Assembly: GCF_014698935.1 (NCBI RefSeq) | Contig: NZ_JACVMN010000003.1 | Span: 62,001-126,000 of the forward strand | Reading direction: 5' to 3' | Length of the DNA stretch: 64,000 nt | Origin: Flagellimonas sp. S3867 | GTDB lineage: Bacteria > Bacteroidota > Bacteroidia > Flavobacteriales > Flavobacteriaceae | In this document: positions 46,895 to 53,088 of the stretch, piece after piece | Numbering within the stretch: position 1 is the first letter of the stretch | Layout of the letters: every line of letters starts with the position of its first letter | Notes under the pieces: model-generated | Databases searched by the model: none | Seen by the model: the letters and a program-made list of their open reading frames with translations, nothing else | Told to the model about the DNA's origin: nothing | Made by a program: the position numbers and the translations under genes

Positions 46895-47084
46895 CGTTTA
46901 GTATATGGCAAGTAGGGCAATAGAAAGCGATAAACTTTCAGGTTTGCTCTGAGCCAAATCGTTGTATTTTGTTTTTAATTTATTCATTTTAAAAGCCAAA
47001 TCAACGATTTGGCGGTGTTGGTAAATAGTACTGAACTTTCTTAAACCACTGAACGCCCTATTTGCTATATACAGTGTTGTGTAC
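46895..47084 (-). repeat. attC of cassette C2
   Basis: GTATATGGCAAGTAGGGC pairs with GCCCTATTTGCTATATAC, with tip hairpin GCCAAATC/GATTTGGC. R'' GTACACAAC matches the cassette start GTTGTGTAC (47708-47716). The gene stop lies within. Confidence 0.78.
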
Positions 47085-47696
47085 AGTTTTCTTTTCGAAT
47101 TCGCTTTTCAGTTTCTTTAATTTCTTAACTATTACATCACGATTTTTACTTGACTTAACCCACTGAGGTAAATTTGTTATCATCGAATATTTATGCCTGC
47201 CATCATCTTCTCTAAGTTTGGCTTCAACATATTTATTTAAATAATCTAGGTGGTCGATATTATACAGCCAAAGTATATTGTCTTTTATGGTTGTTTGAAG
47301 CCAAAGGTCGAATCCAAAATAAGGGTCAGTTGGTTTGTCATTTCTATAGCGATACCATTGAATCTCATATTCTCGCGTAGCTTTACAAGCGTCACATGTA
47401 ATTTCTGAAGTTTCATATGGTTCTTGTGTCGGCTGTGTTGAGTGAGATATTGCACTTCCGCAATTTCCGCATGCTCTGTTAATAAACCCCTGAACATAGC
47501 CTGACCAACTTTTCTCGTCCGCTTCTTGAAATCCACAAGATTTGCAGTTACATACAGATTTATGACCTGTTGGAAATGGTATTGTATATTTCGGTAATTC
47601 GGTCTTAACCAAAGCAGGTTCCGAGCACTTTGGACACTTAACCCAAATCTCTTCACTAAAATAAACTGTTGGATATGCTGGTTTACTGAATTTCAT
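47058..47696 (-). CDS. Zinc-ribbon protein (cassette C2)
   Basis: 212 residues, no signal peptide. Three CxxC pairs or clusters, WVKCPKCSEP, VCNCKSCGFQ and RACGNCGS, plus ITCDACKATREYEI, suggest two zinc ribbons in residues 15-110. A helical C-terminal domain rich in Lys follows (KKLKKLKSEFEKK). A nucleic-acid or protein-binding role is possible. The last residues TVYSK are encoded in the attC. Confidence 0.78.
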   Translation of the reverse strand: MKFSKPAYPTVYFSEEIWVKCPKCSEPALVKTELPKYTIPFPTGHKSVCNCKSCGFQEADEKSWSGYVQGFINRACGNCGSAISHSTQPTQEPYETSEITCDACKATREYEIQWYRYRNDKPTDPYFGFDLWLQTTIKDNILWLYNIDHLDYLNKYVEAKLREDDGRHKYSMITNLPQWVKSSKNRDVIVKKLKKLKSEFEKKTVHNTVYSK

Positions 47697-47715
47697 TTTT
47701 ATCTATTGTACACAA

Positions 47716-48075
47716 CGACCCGCTAAACGTAGTTCCGGGATTTTTGTGGAAATATAGCAAAAACGTTCGACTGTCATGTGCGAAGGTGTCCTTGGTGTGG
47801 GGTGTATCGCACTTGACGGGCTGTCAAGGAGGCCGCCTGTCGGCCGTATCTTGTCGGTTTTTGCGTTATTGGGAACAAAAATATCGGGGCCAAATTACTT
47901 TTAGCCCCTGTTGGTGCACCACGGGGTTTGGATTGTTTGCCCCGTGCTTGGTTTTCCCTCGATGGGCAGCTAAGGGCTGTAATTTGGTTTAGCGGGTCGT
48001 TGGAGGACATTTCTTTTGGGGCGGGAGTGCATGGCACGTAGCAACAAAAGTCAGCTTTAGCTGAATGTGCTCCAA
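47716..48075 (-). repeat. X11, full-length X cassette (type A)
   Basis: 360 bp, the reference type A copy. Confidence 0.9.
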
Positions 48076-48139
48076 CGGTGAGTATAAGATGTCGTAGCAG
48101 ACGATAGGAAGCTATGCATTCTTATACAATGTTGTAGCG
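48076..48139 (-). repeat. attC of cassette C1
   Basis: A short, 64-bp site. GTATAAGATGTCGTAGC pairs with GCTATGCATTCTTATAC. R'' GCGCTACAAC matches the cassette start GTTGTAGCGC (48777-48786). Confidence 0.8.
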
Positions 48140-48409
48140 CGTTTTTATTTTTTCATTCCATTTTATTCCCTTAGCTGAAATCGCCAGAACTTCTTTTCTG
48201 CTAATTTCTTTCCAAGGAATATTTCTATCGTCATATTCAATTATTTGATATTGTCTTTCGCAATTTTTCCAATTGGTGCAGGGACATTTATTTGGCTTTT
48301 CTGCGTAAGGAATTTTTGCTCTTTCTTTCAAGATTTCCAAAGCTTGTTCAAAAGTCTCAAATTTTCCGTCTTGTGGTTCTGCGTGTATTTCGTCTTCTAT
48401 TTTAAACAT
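48122..48409 (-). CDS. Small Cys-containing protein, second gene of cassette C1
   Basis: 95 residues. The motif NKCPCTNWKNCERQY contains three Cys. An N-terminal helix (FETFEQALEILKERAKIPY) precedes it. Its final residues (TRYNIV) and stop are encoded in the attC. It starts 6 nt after the upstream gene. Family not recognised. Confidence 0.65.
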   Translation of the reverse strand: MFKIEDEIHAEPQDGKFETFEQALEILKERAKIPYAEKPNKCPCTNWKNCERQYQIIEYDDRNIPWKEISRKEVLAISAKGIKWNEKIKTRYNIV

Positions 48410-48415
48410 TGATTT

Positions 48416-48748
48416 TTAGGTTCCGATTTGTCCGTGAATGAAAAGTCCGAGAAGCAGAATAAGAGTTGAGCCGAAAGATATGGCTGTCAATTTTTTCTGT
48501 CCTTTTATTACTGTCCAAGTGGTAAAAAGCAAAACGGTCAGAAATATTATTCCCCAAATCAAGTTTACTGTTGAGTAAAGTTCAGCTGTTTTGTAATAAT
48601 AAGGTGTTGGGCCTTCTCCGCCAAAAGGGTATTCTGCTGTTCGTCCTTGAATTTTCACGATATACCACTCCGAGAAATTCATAAGAGCCAAAAATCCATT
48701 AAGGATTAATGTCAATGAACTCAATATGATATTTGTCGGTCTATTCAT
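48416..48748 (-). CDS. Small membrane protein, first gene of cassette C1
   Basis: 110 residues with three membrane helices (NIILSSLTLILNGFLALMNF, TVNLIWGIIFLTVLLFTTW, LTAISFGSTLILLLGLFIHG). The first gene after the recombinase side of the array. Family not recognised. Confidence 0.65.
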   Translation of the reverse strand: MNRPTNIILSSLTLILNGFLALMNFSEWYIVKIQGRTAEYPFGGEGPTPYYYKTAELYSTVNLIWGIIFLTVLLFTTWTVIKGQKKLTAISFGSTLILLLGLFIHGQIGT

Positions 48749-48784
48749 TTTAATATCTGCTGTCTTTTTTCAAATGCGCTACAA

Positions 48785-49146
48785 CGACCCGCTAAACGTA
48801 GTTCCGGGATTTTTGTGGAAATATAGTAAAATCGTTCGACTGTCGTGTGCGAAGCTGTCCTGACTGGGTTGCCGGGTCTCGCATTCGACGGTCTGCCAAG
48901 AAGGCCGCCTGTCGGCCGTATCTTGTCGATTTTGCGGTATTGGGAACAAAAATATCGGGGCCAAATTACTTTTAGCCCCTGTTGGTGCACCACGGGGTTT
49001 GGATTGTTTGCCCCGTGCTTGGTTTTCCCTCGATGGGCAGCTAAGGGCTGTAATTTGGTTTAGCGGGTCGTTGGAGGACATTTCTTTTGGGGCGGGAGTG
49101 CATGGCACGTAGCAACAAAAGTCGGCTTTAGCTGAATGTGCTCCAA
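48785..49146 (-). repeat. X12, full-length X cassette (type B), recombinase-proximal
   Basis: 362 bp. In minus reading its start TTGGAG is joined to AACAAG, so the attachment site of the array would read AACAAG^TTGGAG. Confidence 0.9.
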
Positions 49147-49276
49147 CTTGTTTATATGCTGAACTTTCTTGGGCATATACATCTAATTTGGCTGGCTATG
49201 CGTAAGTTCTGGGAATTTTCGTTCAGCTTAGTTCTCATTGGATTTAATGGTTTTTAGTAGTGTACAAGATAGAGAT
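49147..49276 (-). other. Candidate attI-like primary recombination site
   Basis: These 130 bp lie between the recombinase stop and the first cassette. Inverted repeats GCTGAAC/GTTCAGC (about 50 bp apart) and TATATG/CATATA are visible next to the presumed G^TT crossover. No gene fits here. The name rests on position only. Confidence 0.45.
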
Positions 49277-50392
49277 TTATAGGCCATCAAATGGATTGTT
49301 GATATTTTTAAGGCTGTTTTCTGTGACATGGGTATAGATCATTGTTGTCTTGGGGCTATTATGGCCCAGAAGTTCTTGGATATAGCGGATGTCGGTTCCG
49401 TTTTCCAATAAATGGGTGGCAAAACTATGTCGGAGCGTGTGAAGCGTCACCTTTTTTTTGACTCCTGCAATCCTAACGGACCTCCTCAGCACACTTTGTG
49501 CACTGCTGCTGCTATATTGGTCGTTTCCCTGGCCTTCGAATAGATAGACCTTGGGCCTGAACTCTTTATAATATTTCCTGAGCAGGTACAAAAAACTTGT
49601 AGAAAGTAACGTGTACCTGTCTTTTTTTCCCTTGGCGCCCTTTACGTGTATAAGCATTCTGTAACTATCAATATCGTTTATTTTCAGGTTGATCGCCTCA
49701 CCCACCCTTAGACCTCCTGAGTAGATAAGGCACAAAAGGCATTTGTGCTTAAGGTTATGGGTCACTTCCATGATGGCCTTTACCTCATCCTTACTAAGCA
49801 CAACAGGTAGTTTTTTCTCTTTCCTGGGTCTTGTCAAGTTCAATTTCCCAACGTCCATGTTTTTATAGGCAAGGTATTTTTTAATACCGTTTATGCACTG
49901 GTTCTGGTATGAGATGGACTTTCCTTCCTTAACGATAAAATCATAATTGAACGATTCGATCAGCCGCTTTGTATAATCCTTTGCGCCCTTCAATATTGAG
50001 TATCTTACAAAAAACCTTGTTACTTCTATATAGGTATTGATTGTGTTATGGCTAAGTCTTTTTTCCTGTAGCCATCTTCTAAATTTCTCGAATTCCTGTT
50101 GATTTTCAACCGTAAGGCCTGGTAGTTTGATCTTTCCTTTGTTTGTCTTGGTGTTTTTAACTTTGGGGTTGAGCCCACTATAATCAATAAAACAATTTGC
50201 TTTTCGTAGATAGTCAAACAGCATTTTTTTGTTGGCTGAAGTCCGTTCGATATAAAATGTCCCATTGGAACCGCATTGTCCAATGCCAGGGAATTTTTTC
50301 AGATATGCCGTAAGGCCTTCATCTTTGTCAAAACTGATGGCAATCTGCTCTTTGCCCTCATGGGTCATGGGAAGGAATAATACTGTTTTCAT
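49277..50392 (-). CDS. Tyrosine recombinase, candidate cassette recombinase
   Basis: 371 residues. Residues 1-90 are an extra N-terminal domain of unknown role; 95-180 are a core-binding SAM-like domain. The catalytic set is complete: Arg229 (SGGLRVGEA), Lys in KGAKGKKDR, His318 and Arg321 (HTLRHSFATHLLENG), His344 (LLGHNSPKTTMIY) and Tyr353. The Arg-to-HxxR gap is 89 residues, like XerD (148 to 244) and unlike IntI1 (146 to 277), so the integron-specific insertion is absent. The tail KNINNPFDGL resembles the IntI ending. It reads toward and in the same direction as the cassettes, as in inverted-integrase integrons. Confidence 0.9.
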   Translation of the reverse strand: MKTVLFLPMTHEGKEQIAISFDKDEGLTAYLKKFPGIGQCGSNGTFYIERTSANKKMLFDYLRKANCFIDYSGLNPKVKNTKTNKGKIKLPGLTVENQQEFEKFRRWLQEKRLSHNTINTYIEVTRFFVRYSILKGAKDYTKRLIESFNYDFIVKEGKSISYQNQCINGIKKYLAYKNMDVGKLNLTRPRKEKKLPVVLSKDEVKAIMEVTHNLKHKCLLCLIYSGGLRVGEAINLKINDIDSYRMLIHVKGAKGKKDRYTLLSTSFLYLLRKYYKEFRPKVYLFEGQGNDQYSSSSAQSVLRRSVRIAGVKKKVTLHTLRHSFATHLLENGTDIRYIQELLGHNSPKTTMIYTHVTENSLKNINNPFDGL

Positions 50393-51423
50393 AAGTAGGC
50401 ATGTTTATCGCGTTCTTGGAAACTGTTACGACCTCAACAATTCGACAGGATCATTTTACAAAGTACAAAATCGATTTCAATCTGATCTTAAACCGTTTTC
50501 CGGATACCTGTTTGATTTGGAATCGAATTAGATGGGCAAACATTTTAAACGTATGTCGATAGTTGATTCAAGATGTGTCTTTGTGACCAGAAAGACATCT
50601 TGTTTTGCTCCCGTAGGTTGCAAAAGAAAACTACACATTAGGAAATCACTTAGAGCAGAGAAATGAAAAAGCGAGTGAAACGAAGTTTCACGCTGCAAGC
50701 CCAAATCTTACCACTAACTAATTTACTGAGCGAGGCAAAAGTTCCATTTCAAAGCGAAAATGGGTCAACTTTTTATACTGTTTATAGGACGTTCAAGAGA
50801 AATTGATCCAATTTCTCAAAAAAGACCAATAGAAATTAGGAGCAAGTCTTTCCAATTAGGGCTGAGTAGGAGGAAGCATTGCTTTACTCAAGATTTTCAG
50901 GTCTTTACTGTAAACTTCTCTAGTATTTTTAGAGGTTCCCAGAGTTTTTACAGTAAAAAAACAGAAATTACATCAAGAGAATTAATTGATAAAAGGCATT
51001 GATTCTACAGGCATTTTGGCCAGAAATTGGACAATGTAGCATCGCCTTGGCGTGCTACCCTCTCGCTATACAGAACAGCTCCTTCAAAGTCGCTGTTCCG
51101 TATACCTTTGGCCGAGCAAAAAGTAGGTTGCGCCCTATTTCAATTTTACTTTGCGCGTATCACCCGAAACGCTATAAAATTGAAACAGGATCCATGCGCA
51201 AAAGTCTGAGGTAAGATTTAGGACGTTTTCCATAAAAACAAAAAGCCCCGCGACTGGATATAAATCCACCGAGGGGCCTTTCACTGATTTGACTTTCAAT
51301 GGCCAAACTATGCAAACAGCCCAGAGATCATGTTCTTTGGTCAATTTTAACAAGTTCTTTGCCTCGGTTTTGAGGTTTTCTCAATGTTTTGACATTCTAG
51401 ATGGGAATCGAAAAGATATTGAT
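50393..51423. other. 1-kb non-coding region with large inverted repeats
   Basis: No convincing gene. Visible structures: GTGAAAC/GTTTCAC hairpin near 50676-50692; TTTACTGTAAA (about 50906) answered by TTTTTACAGTAAAA (about 50946); GTAGCATCGCC/GGCGTGCTAC near 51036-51058; ATACAGAACAGC/GCTGTTCCGTAT at about 51070-51107. The last two resemble attC-like or regulatory hairpins. Short open frames here have no start signals or protein-like composition that I would trust. Confidence 0.5.
51246..51290. terminator. Hairpin terminator between recombinase region and integrase
   Basis: AAAAAGCCCC and GGGGCCTTT pair around an inner GGAT/ATCC stem. It lies ~135 nt beyond the stop of the minus-strand integrase and may also end plus-strand reads. 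Confidence 0.6.
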
Positions 51424-52644
51424 CTAACCAACCTTTCGTATCACATTGTCCAAAGCTTCGTCAGCTTCCCTATAAATGAAGTTGGCCTGATAATTTATTG
51501 TGGTCTTCAAATCACTATGGCGGTACAATTTCTGAAGCATTAATGGATGAATGGCATCCCCAGCTATGTTTCCGAAACTATGTCTGGCAATATGCATAGT
51601 TAACTTTTTGTCTATTTCAGCTTTTTCAGCAATAGCTTTTAAAGCTTTATTAAGTCTTCTATTCGCTGCTCTTAACTTACTGTAAACATCTTTAGAGTCT
51701 TTTATATTTGCCCTTTTAAGTTCTGGGAATATGAAATCATTGTTATGGTTTTTCTCAACAAGATAAAATTTGAGGATTTCCTTTACTTTATCAGGTATTT
51801 TTAAGGATAATAGTTTGGAATTTTTGCTCATCCTATAGTATAACCTTCCATCTTTTATATCACTCCATTTGGTTTTAAGAGCATCGGATACTCTTATTCC
51901 GGCCAAATTAAAACTAAAGAGCCAAACATTTCTTGCATGTAGCTCATTTGGAGGTAAATCTGTTAATGTTTCAATTCGTAAAATCTCTTTAGCATTTAGG
52001 CCTATCTTTTCTGTTTCAGGATATTTAATTTTAATTCTATCTCCTCCAAATGGATAAAACTTCTTTTTTACAATTCTAGCTTTAATAGCTCTATTATAAA
52101 GCAGCCTTATAAAAATGAAGATATTCATAACGGAGGTAAGACTTAGAGCATGCTCCTTGATCAAATAGACTTTTAGCCTATTTAAAAAGCGTTCATCAAT
52201 TTCTACAAATGTCAACCCTTTTGATTTAGCGAATTTTATAACGTAGTTCATATAAGCTCTATCAGACGAATATCTATTGTATTTTTGCGCCACCTCTAAC
52301 TCATCCAAATGCTCTTGGGCAAGTTCAAGAAAACTTAACTTCCTGGAAGGTTTATATATTTCTTTTTTTATAAAATAGGCTGTAGAATCCTTATTCTTTC
52401 TTTGAAGAGACATTAACCCTTTGCTTGCCTCTTGGAGTTTGATATGAATTAGCTCATTTAATATTTCATAATCCGGATGAGATTTTGAAACGTGTTTATT
52501 TTTCTCATCCCATTCCTCTATATCAATATAATATCCTAAATGCTTATAGGTAGATTTTCTATTTTTGGTTATCCTTATGGCAAGTGGATATAACCCTTTT
52601 TTGTTAGGCTTTTTTCGTAATACTATTTGTGTTGTAGCGGCCAT
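51424..52644 (-). CDS. Phage/transposon-type tyrosine integrase of the island
   Basis: 406 residues from the ATG at 52644 (an in-frame ATG at 52668 would add 8). The N-terminal arm-binding domain begins TQIVLRKKPNKKGLYPLAIR, typical of Bacteroidota integrases. A SAM-like core-binding domain covers about 100-195. Catalytic residues: Arg251 (AGIRVSDALKTKW), Lys in the SKNSKLLSLKI hairpin, His351 and Arg354 (HIARHSFGN), His376 (LYRHSDLKTTINYQ) and Tyr385. It sits ~210 nt from the right core site and next to three GGTACAACAT repeats, as expected for the enzyme that inserted the island into tRNA-Leu. Confidence 0.95.
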   Translation of the reverse strand: MAATTQIVLRKKPNKKGLYPLAIRITKNRKSTYKHLGYYIDIEEWDEKNKHVSKSHPDYEILNELIHIKLQEASKGLMSLQRKNKDSTAYFIKKEIYKPSRKLSFLELAQEHLDELEVAQKYNRYSSDRAYMNYVIKFAKSKGLTFVEIDERFLNRLKVYLIKEHALSLTSVMNIFIFIRLLYNRAIKARIVKKKFYPFGGDRIKIKYPETEKIGLNAKEILRIETLTDLPPNELHARNVWLFSFNLAGIRVSDALKTKWSDIKDGRLYYRMSKNSKLLSLKIPDKVKEILKFYLVEKNHNNDFIFPELKRANIKDSKDVYSKLRAANRRLNKALKAIAEKAEIDKKLTMHIARHSFGNIAGDAIHPLMLQKLYRHSDLKTTINYQANFIYREADEALDNVIRKVG

Positions 52645-52672
52645 CGTTGTCCAAATTTCGAAAGCCAAATTA

Positions 52673-52750
52673 GGTACAACATTCTGTGAAGAATCTTGTA
52701 ATAAAAGTACTAAAAATTTACAATTTTTGGGTACAACATAGGTACAACAT
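52673..52750 (+). repeat. Right arm-type repeats, three GGTACAACAT copies
   Basis: Copies at 52673-52682, 52730-52739 and 52741-52750. The last two reproduce the left-end pair at 34733-34754 with the same 1-nt spacing. They also overlap the upstream region of the integrase and could act in autoregulation. Confidence 0.65.
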
Positions 52751-52853
52751 TTATTGATTTTTGATGGTTTTGTTTGATTTTGATTGAAATCAATAAAAAT
52801 GTAACTAATTAATTATCAATGGTTTTGGCTTTCTTTGAACAAAGATAAAGCGA

Positions 52854-52904
52854 ACTTAGGATCTAGTGCCGCGAGGTGTGAGAGTTCGAGTCTCTCCGCC
52901 CGCA
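52854..52904 (+). pseudogene. tRNA-Leu(UAG), displaced 3' half
   Basis: Starts with the core ACTTAGGATCTAG (52854-52866), then the variable arm TGCCGCGAGGTG, T arm GAGAG-TTCGAGT-CTCTC and acceptor strand CGCCCGC. These complete the 5' half at 34517-34560. No promoter precedes it. Confidence 0.9.
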
Positions 52905-52905
52905 C

Positions 52906-52937
52906 AAAAAGCTCTCAAATATATGAGGGCTTTTTTT
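52906..52937 (+). terminator. Terminator of the displaced tRNA half
   Basis: AAAGCTCTCAAA and ATGAGGGCTTTTTTT form a hairpin with T run, closely similar to the one at 34676. Confidence 0.75.
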
Positions 52938-53017
52938 ATTGAAATTCTTCCTGATAAAACCTTGGGCCAAGCCTGCTACAGATCTCAAGGACAGCATATT
53001 TTTTTGAAGTCAAATAA

Positions 53018-53029
53018 TGACCCTTATCA
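53018..53029 (+). promoter_or_regulatory. CRP/FNR-type site (TGA-N6-TCA) before cls
   Basis: TGACCCTTATCA, centred 66 nt before the cardiolipin synthase ATG. One of six such palindromes in intergenic DNA between 53 and 62 kb. Confidence 0.5.
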
Positions 53030-53088
53030 TAATAAAAAAGCACCTTACTTCCTATATTGAGGGTTGGCTGAGAAAAATCGATTCAAAA

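Larger units (their letters stand above)
34851..49146 (-). mobile_element. Integron-type cassette array with alternating 360-bp X cassettes
   Basis: Read on the minus strand from the recombinase side, the order is X12-C1-X11-C2-X10-C3-C4-X9-C5-X8-C6-X7-C7-X6-C8-X5-C9-X4-C10-X3-C11-X2-C12-X1-C13. Each intact gene cassette starts with TT plus a short tag, and that tag is complementary to the first bases (R'') of its own 3' attC: GTTGTGCAC/GTGCACAAC in C6, GTTATGTGC/GCACATAAC in C4, GTTGTATGC/GCATACAAC in C9, GTTAGCAC/GTGCTAAC in C12. This is the classical geometry left by G^TT crossover at attC. Cargo is mostly small lipoproteins, membrane proteins and unknowns. Confidence 0.85.
34561..52866. 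mobile_element. 18.3-kb integrated island carrying an integron-type cassette array
   Basis: Bounded by 13-bp core repeats (34548-34560, 52854-52866) that lie in a split tRNA-Leu. Inside each end are copies of GGTACAACAT (two left, three right), like arm-type integrase sites. The right end carries a phage-type tyrosine integrase (51424-52644). Cargo from left to right: a replacement tRNA-Leu, 13 minus-strand gene cassettes alternating with 12 copies of a 360-bp cassette, a second tyrosine recombinase, and 1 kb of hairpin-rich DNA. No conjugation, replication or phage structural genes are seen, so transfer would need outside help. Confidence 0.88.

Noticed and set aside
37341..49108. Recurrent open frames inside X on the minus strand (MPCTPAPKEMSSNDPLNQ..., 87-114 residues) and on the plus strand (MCEAVLTGLPGLAF...)
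   Set aside because: They run through attC-like stems, change frame and length between X types, and their substitutions are mostly amino-acid changing while stems show compensatory changes. They follow from the repeat DNA and are not convincing genes.
34851..49146. CRISPR array
   Set aside because: Repeats are ~360 bp, spacers are whole genes of 600-1200 bp, and no cas genes are present.
35137..49146. X as a promoter cassette
   Set aside because: TATATTTCC near the 3' end of X is conserved, but no TTTG-like -33 element lies at 17-20 nt in either type, so I do not annotate a promoter. Transcript mapping would decide.
49277..50392. Canonical integron integrase IntI
   Set aside because: The distance between catalytic Arg and HxxR is 89 residues, too short for the IntI-specific insertion, and there is an added N-terminal domain.
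50760..51214. Open frames of 60-80 residues between the two recombinases
   Set aside because: No ribosome-binding context, no protein-like pattern, and they overlap large inverted repeats.
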